A stretch of 64,000 bases of DNA from Phocoena phocoena. Lineage: Eukaryota > Chordata > Mammalia > Artiodactyla > Phocoenidae. Both the position numbers and the translations under genes were made by a program. The DNA is taken from positions 36,475,312-36,539,311 of the forward strand of contig NC_089232.1 of NCBI RefSeq assembly GCF_963924675.1. Reading direction: 5' to 3'. The notes beneath the pieces are model-generated. The model was given only the letters and a program-made list of their open reading frames with translations, was not told the DNA's origin and did not search any database. Positions 10,010-22,442 of the stretch are shown one piece after another. Within the stretch, counting starts at the first letter, position 1. Each line of letters opens with the position of its first letter.

Positions 10010-12370
10010 AATCCTAAAATTCTAGCCAAGGAGAATATTCTTTTTCCAGGCTCAATCAACTCATTATTATTGCTGCTATTGTTAATATTAACTGTGTGAC
10101 TTAAACCCCTTTCCTATAAAACTACTCTCCACTCAAGCATTAAACGTAAACTGAATATTTCACCTCTTTTTCTTCCAAAACATCAACAAATCATTTGGCT
10201 GCTTTGATCAGTAAGGGTCCAAGGACCTATTGTTCTGTATACTTTGCTAAGCACCAAAAAGAGTCCTTGAAATTGAGAAAATCCACTGTTCTAAAAGTGC
10301 ATTTATTACACAGGCCAGGCTTCTATGCACTATGCTGAGAATAAAAGTGGGAAAGATATAATGTGTTCTAGGAGTCATCATTAGTGTATGAGGAATTTGG
10401 ATTTGTATTAATTTACTTAATTATGTTAAATGCATAATGGCACACATTCTGAAATTATGTGTTAAACTGGTATAGTGTTCCAAATAAATAATACTCGATA
10501 TGTTTACTGAGATCCTTTCATTTCGACAATCAAGCATTTTTTAAAAACCTAAGACTCTAGTTACCACCATCTTATTCTATATGGTATAAGCAAATAGTTT
10601 GCTTTTGAGAGCAGAGGTTAGAAAGTTGCCAGCGGTTAGGAGAGCAAAACTATAACATTTATACTTAATTAAAAGTAATAATTTGACTCAAACACCCATT
10701 TAAGCAAAAGCATCTTTAGTTATGTAAGTGTTAGAGAGAGGATAAGAGAATGGTAAAGATGATATGGTGCTCAGATTCAGGTACACAAACCTGAAGGACG
10801 CCAGGAGAAATTTGCAAATGCAAACCCCTAGGAGGCTTTGTCTCTTGTAATAAAAAGCAAGGTTCTGTGTCTCTTTTTAGCAAGCTAGACTCTATCTAAT
10901 CCGATTTTTTCCGTATCTCTAAAAAAAACAAAAGATTCTATCCAATAAATACTATGGTTACTTTAACTGCACCCACATGTTTTAAGTTACATATCACACA
11001 CTTTTGTCAATCTGTATCATAAAATACCAAAACCAGCTTTTGAACTAAATACATGTTACAGAACCATCATTTTCATGTCCCACGTTTCAGTGACCATTAA
11101 TAAAAGTAATGAATACCAGCACTGTTTCTGACAGGTAACCACCTCAATGCCAAACATGCTTGTCAGCATAGCTGAAACATTATCATTTATCATATTTTAG
11201 TATCTTCAAGTTTTCATACCACAGGTGTTCCAAACCGTAAGAAATCAAATATTTCCCTAATAGCACACTTTAAAACTTCAAGCCCTACAAACTAAAAAGT
11301 ACACTATTAACCCTTTTTCAAGTGCATTTGCAGGGATTGCACCTGTGTCTACTTATGAACATTCTTAGATTTTTCTGCTTTACTCTTTCAGTACTTAGCC
11401 CTTACATCTCAGTGTTTTTCTTTTACAAAATGCATGTCACATTTGGCAAAGGTGAAATTGTATGATTTCTCCACTTGGCTTTTGAGCAATTCAGATCTTA
11501 CTTCTTAAAAGGTAAACCTAGGGGTTGTCAGAATGTCACACAGCAAGTTTATCCATAAAGAACTTTAAGGAGTTTGTTGGGTGGTAAGGGACCAAGTGAG
11601 TAGAAAATAGAATTAGGAAGGTCCATGCGCCTTATCTCTGCTGACTTCTGTGTGGAAATCCAAGACCAGACAATCCCTTTGAAATTTGTGCTCATAGAGA
11701 CCATTATCTTGCATGTTTTGGAAGCTCAAATGCCTTGTAGGTCAAGGCATGTAACATCGATGAGTGAAGTAAGGCTGGATGACAGAAAATACAGAGAGAT
11801 GAGTGGGAACTGTGATAAGCCCCAACCGAAAACTTTTAAATTTTTGAAAAAAATGAGTACAGTCAGTGGAGTTGCAAATTGAGTTTCTGCTTTAGGGGAC
11901 AGCTTGAGCTTGTGGCAGGTCGGGGAGAGAGTTACTGGCTGGAGTAACAACAAACTTTGCATTCCAGTAAAAGTCACAAGGCCATGCTTTAAAAAGGGCC
12001 AGGGAGTCCATTTGGAGCAAGTTTTTCAAGTTTTAGGTTGCAAAATTATATCTAATTATGAACTAACTTTAACCTTTCTTCAACTTTTCTCCAACTCCCT
12101 CCCCAAATACCTCAACACATTTTGGCTTGATCAAGGCTGCTTTGCACAACACTGCCACGTACTGAGTTCTTTCTGACCACTGGCTTTGTAGTCCAAACCA
12201 TGGAGAGCAGATTTATAATTCATCCAAATTTTGTGTGAAACAATAACAACAGAAAAGAAGTTCTAAGATCCTTTGTTAGTTTTGAAGGTGCTGTATTTCT
12301 AAAGATGATCTTCCGGGAGGTGGTACTCCCACCCTTAATGAAAACAGTGTTTAAAATGGGCTTACTCCAC
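10010..12370. other. Repeat-poor non-coding block
   Basis: About 2.3 kb of AT-rich sequence with no young repeat and none of the common fossils I can recognise. No credible exon either; short frames at 11,625-12,176 overlap one another without a motif. Confidence 0.4.
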
Positions 12371-12374
12371 TCTC

Positions 12375-12560
12375 AACCGGTACTGTGTCTAAATTGTGTA
12401 TAATTTGGGGCAAGTAAATAATCTCTCTACTTAAGTGGCCTGATCGTTTACTGTGAATGATGATGATAGCTAGCTCATAGGGTTGTTATTAGCATCATAT
12501 GTATTGATGCATACAAAGGTCACCTAGTAAGTACTCAATAAATATCTGTTTCGTTGTTAC
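12375..12560 (+). mobile_element. MIR SINE fossil
   Basis: Sense MIR 3' half: GTAAATAATCTCTCTACTTA, AGCTCATAGGGTTGTTATTA and CCTAGTAAGTACTCAATAAA. Confidence 0.75.
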
Positions 12561-12689
12561 ATCTCCCACATCATTTACTAATTATCCTGAACATTGATGA
12601 TGCAATGTCAATGACATTGAGAAATTTAGTCATAATGCTTAGGTATAAGTGTGCAACATAAGAGGAAGTGGATTGAAAACAAAGAAGAA

Positions 12690-12828
12690 ATGACAGTTAA
12701 CATTTAGTGGGAGCTTACAATGTGTCAGACACTGTGATAAGTGCTTTCTTTACATGTTTTAAGTCTCATTTACTTTTCACACCTCCATGAGTTATGAAGT
12801 CCTAGTAACTGCATTTTGAAAATTACTC
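12690..12828 (-). mobile_element. MIR SINE fossil, first half
   Basis: Reverse-complement MIR: GACAGTTAACATTTAGTGGG, AATGTGTCAGACACTGTGAT and CTCCATGAGTTATGAAGTCC. It breaks off near 12,828 and appears to resume at 13,330. Confidence 0.75.
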
Positions 12829-13327
12829 ACATGGTGGTTTGTACTAAAAACCCTGGTTAAACTAGACCTAAGTTCCCCAGAATCCTCTTCCCTGTATGGT
12901 TCTGAGTTTGATTTGGCCAAAAGTGGAATTTGCATGAGATTTGGAAGGCAGAATAAAGCAGCAGCCATTACTCTCTGAAGGTCATCATGGTTAGATGCAG
13001 CAATGGACAGACATGAAGGTACCAGTAGGTTCCAGCTGTCTGCTCTCCTCCAGTCCACATCCTGCTGATTGAGGGGACCTCTGGCCCTCCTGATCAGACT
13101 CAACACCACCAGATGCTTGAATGCAAACCTTTCGAGGCAACAGCTCCCATAGATTTCTCCACCAGCTCCCTACTCAGAGACCCATTCAGACAGTTGGACA
13201 CACCTGCCTTCTCAGATGAACTGATGGGTGACCCCTCTGATCTTTCAACTCCCCCTTCAGACCTCTGCTTCCCCAGTGCCTCCCACACTAGTGGTTCTGC
13301 TTCCCTAATTGAACCTTGACTGATACA
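12829..13327. mobile_element. ~500 bp insertion inside a MIR, possible ancient LTR
   Basis: The two halves of a MIR flank this segment, so it is itself an insertion. Size and the ending GAACCTTGACTGATACAAGG recall solo LTRs of ancient mammalian elements, but I could not name the family and saw no clear target-site duplication. Overlapping frames on both strands (minus 12,792-13,109, plus 13,113-13,319) have no recognised domain. Confidence 0.45.
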
Positions 13328-13445
13328 AGGTAGTGGCGACATGGCAAGATGAATCAGCTTACCCAGGGTCACTCAGTGCACGGCGGAGCCAGAATTGGAA
13401 GCCTTGATCTGCTTCCAGAGCCCATGGTCTTAAGAACCACTGGGT
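13328..13445 (-). mobile_element. MIR SINE fossil, second half
   Basis: Continues the MIR stopped at 12,828: CAGCTTACCCAGGGTCACTC, then GCGGAGCCAGAATTGGAAGC and TGCTTCCAGAGCCCATGGTC. Confidence 0.7.
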
Positions 13446-13607
13446 AGCATTGCCTTGAAGAGGGAGACAAGGAAGGAGACTGGGAAAAAAGAAAAGAGGC
13501 AAGGCTTGAAGGTTATAAATAAGGAGAGAGGAAACGGTGAGAACTAGATGGGGAGAAGGGGAGAAAAGTGAGTAATCAAAGAAAAAGGGGACGGGATAGC
13601 GGGTTTT

Positions 13608-13745
13608 TTGGTTTGTGTTTGTTTGTTTTGGCCACGCTGCACCAGGCTGTTTGTGAATCTTAGCTCCCCAACCAGGGATCAAACCTAGGCCCCCCCGCAG
13701 TGAAAGTGCAGAGTCCTAACCACTGGACAGCCAGGGAATTCCCAA
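13608..13745 (-). mobile_element. Older tRNA-derived SINE (cetartiodactyl type)
   Basis: Reverse complement of a shorter, more diverged SINE: TGGCCACGCTGCACCAGGCT, then CCCAACCAGGGATCAAACCT with the B-box-like core, ending ACTGGACAGCCAGGGAATTC. It resembles the ruminant tRNA-Glu-type SINEs more than the CHR copies here, suggesting an older shared layer. Confidence 0.75.
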
Positions 13746-16085
13746 TACTTCCTTTTTAGCTTAAAGGGGGAATTTTAAACATTGCTAATATATGCCAGAG
13801 GACTGCTGAGTTCCAGTGTTCAATTGTTGAGGAAGCGAATGCCCTTTCGGTTTTACCCTTCTGTTAGAAACTGAATCTAAAGTTTCATAAGAGGTTTGTG
13901 GTTTTTTTTCAACAGAGAACCTAATAATTTCTTAAATTCTTCACTCTCTTGTTTTAGCCTTTGTTAATCAATTTTTTAGAACCTTGCATAAATCAGTGGT
14001 AAATATCGACTTGTAAGCCAGCAACATTTATAACAGATTTTGTCCATGAGTTGAGAAATCAAATATTTTTATGCAACAGAACGATGACTAATCATTTAAT
14101 TTCAGATCATCATTTTCAACTGGGGTAATTAACAATTTAACTGTGATATTCAACATGAGGGATGAGGCAAACTTTGCACATAATTCCAAACTAGAGGTGT
14201 GAAATATCATTTTCCCATGTGACTACTTGGTTTACCCTAGATATTTACTATGAATAATATTACAGTTGCCAGGGAGGCGTAAAAATTAGTTAAAAATCGT
14301 ATTGGATTTTCTTTTCCACTTTGAAGCAGCTGAGACTCTGAGTACAGAAAGTGCTCTTCAAATGTCCTGATGTTCATGCAGGCGAGAGGGCATTGTGCCT
14401 GACTCTAAGGACCAATCACCTCATCTCCACCATCATCCCACATGACTGCCCATGCACTGCTCTTGACTTGCATTTTAAGCATTCGTCAGAATGTTTTTGG
14501 CAAGACTGTGCCAGGATTACGGGTTTTATGAGAGGACAGGGACAAAAGAAGTCCTCTGGCCCTAAACCATCCCTTCTCTCCTTTAGGCCTGGTCCTCCCT
14601 CTAAGCTCCATGATGCCTCAGTCCCTAGTCAAGAGGCCAGGCTGCAAAGGGATAAGGGGACACCAAACTTACTGTGACAACCCATTGCTCTCTTCCTGTC
14701 CCAAGATGAGGTTGAGATGGGCAGGCTCAACTCAATGTACGGTTTAAAATGCAGTTATTTTAAAAGACTACCTCTCTTCTGGATTTCTTTCACTAGATTT
14801 TGGTGAGTTTTGCCTCTTAAGAGGTTACCATAGGCCTCAGAATGGCATCAGAAGGCAAATTTTTGTGTTATTGTTATTTATGTATATATATGATTATAAA
14901 TAATATGGTTGCTAATTATCTTATAATTAATTATCATTATAATAAATAATTGTTCATTATTTACTTATCACTGTGGGAAGAAGGGGAAATATTAGTCCCT
15001 GGGAGTTTCTGGAGCGAGGCCTGGAAAAGCTCCTTTAGCCCATCAAGCCCAACCCCTTAAGCCCAACCCCTCAGCAGCCAGCAGCACAGGTAACTGGACA
15101 CATGGAGCCCTAACCTTCAGCCTTTGTCCTATACCTCTCTGTATGCCCCCTCTCGTACTTCTTTTCCCTACCAGTTCTCAGCCCTCCCAGAGTCTGGCCT
15201 CCTGTGTTTTTTTCTTATCTGTAGCCCCAGGCAGGACTCTGCTTACCACCTCCCTGGTGCTGACCTCTGCCTCTCCCTCTGTTCACAATTCCTGGTGAGA
15301 CCCTGGGCTGCCACTCCTCAGCACAGACCCTCCCAGGTAGCAACTTCCCAGTTCATCCAACACAAAAGAGGACCTAAGCATAAAGGCGGAGAGCCGAGAG
15401 ACATGGTATTCCCTAAGTAAGCCTCAATTCTGGGGGCAGCTATTAACAGCTTACTCTCCAGTCCCTGCATTATGATTCTGGGTGACAATATGGCCATCGT
15501 GGTGTCAACGTTATGCTTGCACTAAGAGTTCCTCCAGATGACTCTGGGCTTTTATCTGGACTCTGAAATGCATGGCAGGACAGCTGGAAACAATGGACAG
15601 GAAATGTGACAGAAGATGCAAAACAGAGAGACAGACATTCAAAGATCAAGTGTATTCGCCTTGCCTGGGTTTATCAGCAGGTAAGGTGCTCCTATACCAT
15701 GGAGGCAGCACCCAATAAAGACCCAGATCCACTACTTCATTCATGGTCTTCACTTGGGGCCTTTTATACTTGATTCAACTTGTACTCTGCTTCCACACTT
15801 GGTCTCGATCAACTGAAATTCGGAGCTTTTGACTCATCTCCTCAATGGTCTGAGTTGTATCCCTTGGGTTAGGGTTAGATACTGATACTCTATTACAGGG
15901 TTTGATTTGCCTTCTCAGGAACACTTCAAACATGCTTTGTGGAGCACAGGTGCCATGCAGCCCAGCACCAGCAATAATCCCTACACCCACTCCTATATGG
16001 GACTCCAGCCCTCAGCATAGCCCAGTTTGCTCCAATCCCCAAGAAAGGGATTAGGACAATTGTCGAGTGAGTATAGTGAGGGAGA
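13746..16085. other. Non-coding stretch, no gene seen
   Basis: Contains an AT-rich low-complexity patch at about 14,865-14,970 and a tandem duplication of AAGCCCAACCCCT near 15,044-15,071. Open frames at 14,351-14,677 and 15,124-15,420 show no domain and no splice logic. Confidence 0.4.
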
Positions 16086-16089
16086 GGAG

Positions 16090-16178
16090 GAAGGATTTAC
16101 TAACATTTTTGAGTACTTTTTATAAGCCAAGTGTTTTTCTGGATGTTTTGTTCATAGTATCACCTTTAATTTTCATGA
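16090..16178 (-). mobile_element. MIR SINE fragment
   Basis: Weak reverse-complement MIR: GGATTTACTAACATTTTTGA then AAGCCAAGTGTTTTTCTGGA. Confidence 0.5.
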
Positions 16179-16179
16179 T

Positions 16180-16280
16180 CCATTAGAATGTAAATTCCTT
16201 GAGGTCAGAGACCTTGGCTGTTGTTATCTCCAGTGCCCAGAACAGTACCAGATGCATAGAAAATATTGGTTGAGCACATC
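16180..16280 (+). mobile_element. L2 3' end fossil
   Basis: Sense L2 tail: AATGTAAATTCCTTGAGGTC, CCAGTGCCCAGAACAGTACC and AAAATATTGGTTGAG. Confidence 0.8.
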
Positions 16281-16934
16281 TATCACTGAGATCTTGATTT
16301 CTAAATGCCATTCCCCAATCAAAGGAGCCAGGGCTCTTTGGAGAGACGGCTGATTCTAGGGCTGGGGCAGAGAAAATAGAAGACGAGCCCAAAGCATGTT
16401 GTAGTCCCAGAAAGAAAGTAGTGCTCAGAAAAACAAAAGGATGTAGGTGTGTCAGAGGGGCATAGGAACTACCCTGAAAAGGCTCCCCATGGCCAAAGCT
16501 AAAACAATTTGAATAGCAAGATAAATAACATAGCATTAGATATTACCTAAAATATAAAATATACACAAGTCCATATGAATGAATAAATGAATAAGAAACA
16601 ACCCTTTCTTACCCAAGAACTCCAAATATTACATGTACCACCCTCCAAGAGGTAGAGCTTAATTCCCTGCTCCACATTCCCACCTTGAGGACTGGCTCCA
16701 ACCTGTACCCAGCCCTGTTTTCAGGGTTGATCACTCTAGCTAGACATTTACAGCTTGTAATGATCTTTTCCCAGTAGGTGACCCAAGTTAAGACAATTTT
16801 AATAACTATTTGCTTGTTTAATATAACCAGGTCAAATCCTGCCCTTAATATACACAATTTATATTAAATTGTTTGAGTATTTTATACAGTTATCCAAGGG
16901 CTGAGAAAATATTTTCTTTTGTGTCATATGATTT

Positions 16935-17150
16935 CAATAGTAACTTATATTTATTAAAGGCCTACGAGTAAGCATATGTGTTTGTTACTGTAATCTCGTA
17001 AGTATTATTATCACTCATTTTTACAAATGAGGAAACTGCGTCAGTGAGGTTAAATGACTTGCCCACACAACTAGCAAATGATAAAGCTAAAATTTAAACT
17101 TACTCTGTTTTCTACACCTATATTTTTCTCACTGTGCCGTACTGCCTCAC
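16935..17150 (-). mobile_element. MIR SINE fossil
   Basis: Reverse-complement MIR: AGTAACTTATATTTATTAAA, ACAAATGAGGAAACTGCGTC, GGTTAAATGACTTGCCCACA and CTGTTTTCTACACC. Confidence 0.85.
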
Positions 17151-17614
17151 CAAAAATCTAAAAGTCCTATGGATACAGTATTCCATATGCAAAGCACTAT
17201 GAAAGCAGGTAGAGCTAAAATTATGCCTACCAATTTGTTTCAGTTTCTAGATGTGTGCTGTGCTTATTGTTTCTTGCCTGATGACTTACTTTCTCTACTT
17301 GCCTGACAGAGAAGGTAACAGATGCAGAGTGTGAGAGCAGAAGGAAAACAAAATGTGTCCTGATGCCAAAGTCAAAATTAACTGTAATAAGAGAGAAAAG
17401 TTGAAGAAGGCAATATTCTTTGTGATAGAGTTTAGTTTAGATCACCCATGCTTCTACAACATTTTGCAAATCATAGAAGATATTGGGATTCTAACTTGGT
17501 TTGGGTTTTGTTTTTTTTTAATTGTTTCTTAAACGGAAATGGTTGCAGATTTTTAAAGAATAGTTTGTTTAATGTTTCTCGCTTATTTGCTCACATGCCT
17601 TTATTTCCCTGTTG

Positions 17615-17735
17615 GGTTCAGTGATCCATGGAGATCACCATGTCTTATTTATCACTTTATCCCAGTGCTTGCCAAAACGTAGGTACCCCAAAAGTAATGA
17701 TTGAGTGAAGGAACACATGAAGGAAGGAACAACAA
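17615..17735 (+). mobile_element. L2 3' end fossil
   Basis: Sense L2 tail recognisable by GATCACCATGTCTTATTTAT, CCCAGTGCTTGCCAAAACGT and TGATTGAGTGAAGGAA. Diverged. Confidence 0.6.
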
Positions 17736-17832
17736 GTAAATTATTATCTAATCAACAATGGTACAAAGGAGATGGGGTATCCACGGCTGAAGTCTCTTCT
17801 CTCCCAACCAAAGAGTTCATTCCAGTCCTCTA

Positions 17833-17866
17833 TCAATCCTCTTGACTTCAATCCTCTTGACTTCAG
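17833..17866 (+). repeat. Short tandem duplication
   Basis: CAATCCTCTTGACTT is present twice in a row. Probably a small replication slippage or duplication event; no function implied. Confidence 0.8.
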
Positions 17867-17904
17867 TTTACAGGGTGCTTAAAAGGCAGATTCAAATTCA
17901 GCTC

Positions 17905-18120
17905 ACACCCACTGAGAACCTGCTATGTGTCAGGATCTTTCATGTACAATAATATTCCGTAAAGCATCTAATAACTCTGTAGCTATTTTTATCCCCATTG
18001 TTCAGATGAGCATTCTTAGGCTCAAAGAAGTGAAACGCTTTGCCCAGGGTCACACAGCTAATAAGGGGAAGGGTTGGAAGCTGAACCTAGTCTCCATGAA
18101 AGATCAGCACACACTCCACT
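17905..18120 (-). mobile_element. MIR SINE fossil
   Basis: Reverse-complement MIR: CACTGAGAACCTGCTATGTG, TATCCCCATTGTTCAGATGA, TTGCCCAGGGTCACACAGCT and GGAAGCTGAACCTAGTCTCC. Confidence 0.85.
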
Positions 18121-19380
18121 CCCTCACTGCAGCTTCCCCGGAGTGTACCAACATGATGTCTACCATTTACCATATTTCTGTAGAATTTATGGCACACCTT
18201 CTTTACAACTTAACATTCCTGAAATAGGGATGCATTTTATAAATGAGATAGCCTCTTCAATTACTTGAGATGTGGTCATGGTTTCTCAAAAAATAAATCC
18301 ACCATCCCTCTCCTGTGTCATTACCTCTGACCAAGAGCTGGTGTTGGAGCCTCTATTCTGTTTGTAGTGTCAAAAGGAAGCTAAAAGAACCTAACTGCAG
18401 TAATTTAAAGAACAGTAGGAAGGCATCTCTGATCAAAAAACTTTTCTGCATTGTTTTTATTTTGTCACTTAACTACCAGACATTCTTAATTTATAGTAGT
18501 TTAATTGGCTTATTTCCTTTTAATTCCAACTGAGATCACCTCAGAGGCAATGAGGATTTTGATTGGGAATGGACTGAGGGCAGTTAGGGAGTTGAAGCCA
18601 TTTGAGGGGGTAGTAGAGTATTTTGGGAAAGATAAGAAGGTGCCTCAGGGGAAAGTTAAACAATAGGGGCTGGCTTAAGGAGTGGAGTTTAAAATGGAAT
18701 AAACATTTTAAGAAGATAAAATACAGTCCAAACAAAGATGACCATACATTAAAAAGAATATTTGTAAGAGACTGTGGCAGGAGGGTGATGTTAAGAGCAG
18801 AGGGAAGCTCTTATTTCACATTTACGAATAAGTTAACCAAATGCTCATGGTGAAGTGAAATGGTCCTTAACTTATATTCTGACACTAAAACCATTTAAAA
18901 ATCACTGATTATTACACTACCCTAAAACAACTATCACCTTTTGTGTCTATTATCAACCAAAAAAAATTCTCAAAATTAAATATCTAGTTCTTGATCAATG
19001 AATATCTAGGAGGCCAGAAATCTTGTGCATTTGACCCAGGGTCATTGGATCCACTTTTCCTCTCTCATCTAGGAAGTCTCATCAGCTTAACAAAAATTCT
19101 GTCCTGACCCAGAAGTCACAGGTCAATTTCCAGGTCAAGGCCAAGGCACTTGTGCAACTAGTTCTATGCCCAGTGGGCACAGCAGTGGAGTAATAGTCTC
19201 TCTCTCACTGACCTGAAAGGTCTGTATCCCAGTTTATTGGGCAAGCCAACATGATACCTACCATATCTGCAGCACCATCTAACAGCCCTCTAACCTACAG
19301 TTCCTGATGAGGGGATGGTAGGGAGTGTGAAGGTCAGGGGAGATCCCAAGCCTTTCCTTAAACATGGGTGGCCATGTTTT
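18121..19380. other. Non-coding stretch, nothing recognised
   Basis: AT-rich sequence with short opposing frames at 18,315-18,853. No exon, repeat or RNA gene could be supported. Confidence 0.35.
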
Positions 19381-19384
19381 GTAT

Positions 19385-19665
19385 CTCATGACCTAATCCC
19401 ATGGCTTTTGCTAACTGGACCAGGGAAGGGCATCTGACTCAAGGAAAGCCAATTTGTAGACTACCCAGCGGCCTACAAAGTAATCTGGTTACAAGAGTTC
19501 TTTCTGATGGTTGTCCAAATTGGACCGAGTTCTATCTCTTTGAAAGACGAATGATACAGAGATGCAGAGACACAATGATGCAAAGAAAGACAACTGGCAG
19601 TTGGAAGTGGGAGAAGGAGACAGACACAGAAAGGAGCAGATTCAAAGAGAGAAGCTAAGTTACTT
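19385..19665. other. Possible ancient interspersed repeat, family unassigned
   Basis: Phrases such as TTGCTAACTGGACCAGGGAA and GGGCATCTGACTCAAGGAAA look like a widely dispersed mammalian repeat. I cannot name it. The 85-codon frame here has no recognised motif. Confidence 0.35.
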
Positions 19666-19789
19666 TAGTGGTGGAACAGTAAAGATTGACAAAGACCCTG
19701 AATACCCTTCCAGTTCTATTTTCTGAGACAGCTGGCCACAGTTCCTATTTTTCCTGAGATGTTTTGTTTATTCAGATTTATCCTGAGTT

Positions 19790-20110
19790 TTCTTGAGCTC
19801 CAGTGCATTGGTCAGAACTGGCTAAGTTTTGTGGTGGTAACAGGAACACGAACATCTCAGTAGTTTAACACAACAGATTAATTCACGCTTCACAGAATCT
19901 GCTCCAGATCTAGGAGAATGTCTAGGGCCTATATCCTTCAACATTCCAGACTTCTAGCTGAAAACTCATCACTGGCTTTTAAATTCTTCTCCTACATGTG
20001 ATCTGTTACTTCTACTAACAGCCATTGGCCAGAGCTTATCACATTGTCCACTCAACTGCAAGGAAGCTGAGAAATGGGATTTTCCAAGTACTGAGAAGAA
20101 AACTGGAAAT
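19790..20110. other. Possible ancient interspersed repeat, family unassigned
   Basis: The block GTTTTGTGGTGGTAACAGGA, AATCTGCTCCAGATC and CAGCCATTGGCCAGAGCTTA resembles a dispersed mammalian repeat. Boundaries and family are not settled. Confidence 0.35.
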
Positions 20111-20564
20111 ACGGGTGAATCAGGTACTTAACATATGGGATACCTTGCTACCGTATGTTTAACCTTTTCTTCGTGCCTTATTTTAATCATTTTAGCCCTT
20201 CATACACTTCACTGAAACCCATCAGGTAGTGTTACATTCATGTCATTTATTCACTTTGATTCACTCTCAGACACACCCAGCCACACCTCATGCCACTAGC
20301 AAATTTGATGCCTCATGATAAATAGCAAAACTTATAGCAAGCAGGGACTTGCACTGTTGAGTAGATGCTTTCAGCCGCCCTTCTTTTTTCCTTCTAAAAT
20401 AAAAATAGTAGCAGAGGATGATGGATTTTTGCCATGTGGTAAGGGGGAGGGAGAAGGTAATGAGAGCTAATGAGATCATCTCAGTAGGACCAAACTACTG
20501 TAATTTATTTCTTTGCAAATTATTATAAAAAGAGTAAGCTAAATCTAAAAAGAAAAAAAGAGAG

Positions 20565-20790
20565 TTAAAATTTACTGAGTATCTACTATGTACCATTGCT
20601 TCACACAGACATTATCTCATTTATCACCAAGCAATATCTATGGGCTAGATTTACTATTTTCCAACTGATAAAACCAAGACATGAAGAGGTTATATGATTT
20701 TCCCAAAGTCACACAGTTATGATGACTGAGTATTCATTCCAGGTTAATAAATCCAGATCTCCAAATTCATGCTTTAACAATTTCACGAAG
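20565..20790 (-). mobile_element. MIR SINE fossil
   Basis: Reverse-complement MIR: AAATTTACTGAGTATCTACT, ACATTATCTCATTTATCACC and ATTTTCCCAAAGTCACACAG. Confidence 0.8.
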
Positions 20791-20924
20791 CAGAAGCAGC
20801 AGCAAGCCTAAAATACATTCTGGGAGAGACATTCCAGATTTTCTGGGGCTATTCCTAGAAGAAATAAGATTCAGGCAGGATTGAACTGATTTTAGGAAAG
20901 CCCCCAAGGGTTTTAAAGATGGTG

Positions 20925-21132
20925 ATCTCATGCATTCATTTATGCATTCACTTATTCAAAAAGATTTAATGAGTGAGGATAAAAAGGAAGTGAAGATGAA
21001 AAGACAAGATTGAAAATCCCTGTTCTCAAGCTGCTCACTATATTCAGGCATAGCCCCACGAGTAAACAGACAATGATGATATCGTGGCATAAGAGCTATG
21101 ATAGGAATAAGCAAGTGGTGTTGAGAGTCCTA
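20925..21132 (-). mobile_element. L2 fossil, 3' part
   Basis: Reverse complement of an L2 3' end: TTCATTTATGCATTCACTTA, TCCCTGTTCTCAAGCTGCTC and CATAAGAGCTATGATAGGAA. The element continues at about 21,590 after an insertion. Confidence 0.75.
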
Positions 21133-21589
21133 ACCTAATGTTACCATTCAGTTCCCTGTGAAACAGACTCTGAGATGGAGATTTATGTGCAGAAGGCTTG
21201 TTCTCATGATCAACACCTGTAGGAAGAAGTGAAAGAAGGTGAACCGGCCAGAAGAATAAGTTGGGCTGTGATGCAGTTGCAACAAAGTCCTCTGCCTTTG
21301 CAAGAGAGAACTATGGGGCTAGGATGGCCTGCAGCATTGTCCCAGTTGGGGCCACGGGACCAGCCTTTATACTTCTGTATACCTCTGTGACTAATCATTG
21401 AGTATGCGCTGCCCTTAGGAAGGAAGGCATGACCTTAAGTAAGTGGCTCTTCAACCCAGGGTAATCTCCAAAATGAAATTTAGCAGAGATCTAAACTGCT
21501 ACCAACACTCTGAGCAGTTAGAAGGATAAGTGTTTTAGTCCTGAGGAGGTAGAGGAATCAAAGCATCATGCCATTGCATCCACTTCACC
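21133..21589. mobile_element. ~450 bp insertion inside the L2, family unassigned
   Basis: Sequence from CCATTCAGTTCCCTGTGAAA to about GCATCCACTTCACCCACC interrupts an otherwise collinear L2. It is therefore an insertion, perhaps an ancient LTR or DNA element, but I could not identify it and saw no secure duplication. Confidence 0.45.
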
Positions 21590-22127
21590 CACCTTCAGGG
21601 AGGGTTTCCTGGACAAGGTGACCCTGGAGCTGAGTCCTAAAGGACAAGCAGGAGTTATCCAGGGGAAGGGCACGTACAAAGACATGACAGCCTGAGGAGA
21701 GTGCATTCAGGGTGGTTTGTCATGCCTGTAGGGAAGGAGTAACGCCTAAGGGAAAGCAGTAAGGGCTGAGGTTTAGATGCAGAGCATGACGCTCTATGCT
21801 AAGGAGTTTGGACTTCTTCCTAATGGCAATGGGAAGACATTCAAAATTTTTATTCAGAGAGTGATATAATCAGATTTGCTTTGTAGAAAGATCATTCTGG
21901 CAACAGGTGGAGAATATATTAGAAGAGGATGAAACTGAGGAAGGGAAGCAGACTCATTAGGACGCTGTGGCAGTGATTCATAGAGAAGAATAATACTTGA
22001 ATTGACAAGTAGCAGTAGCAGCGAGAATGGATATTCCAGGGATTTTCAGTGGACAAAACTGAGAAACTTTGACATCAATTAAATGTTATGGGTAGGGAAA
22101 ATTAAAAAGTCAAGAATGACTCAGAGG
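21590..22127 (-). mobile_element. L2 fossil, middle part
   Basis: Collinear continuation of the L2: GGGTTTCCTGGACAAGGTGA, GACCCTGGAGCTGAGTCCTA, GGAGTTTGGACTTCTTCCTA, AATGGCAATGGGAAGACATT and GAAAGATCATTCTGGCAACA. These correspond to the reverse of the L2 ORF2 C-terminal end and 3' untranslated region. Confidence 0.85.
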
Positions 22128-22442
22128 GGACTTCCCTGGTGACACAGTGGTTAAGAATCCACCTGCCAATGCAGGGGACACGGGTTTGAGCCCTGGTCCG
22201 GGAAGATCCCACATGCTGCAGAGCAACTAAGCCCCTGCGCCACAACTACTGAGCCTGTGCTCTAGAGCCCACAAGCCACAACTACTGAAGCCCATGCGCC
22301 TATAGCCCATGCTCCTCAACAAGAGCAGCCACCGCAATGAGAAGCCTATGCACCGCAACAAAGAGTAGCCCCAGCTTGCCGCAACTAAAGAAAGCCTGCA
22401 CGCAGCAACGAAGACCCAATGCAGCCTAATTAATTTTAAAAA
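22128..22442 (+). mobile_element. CHR-type SINE, long form, inside the L2
   Basis: Begins GGACTTCCCTGGTGACACAG, has GGGTTTGAGCCC in the B-box position and the long-form tail with GCCGCAACTAAAGAAAGCC. The perfect target-site duplication AATGACTCAGAGG is at 22,115-22,127 and 22,443-22,455. Confidence 0.94.
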
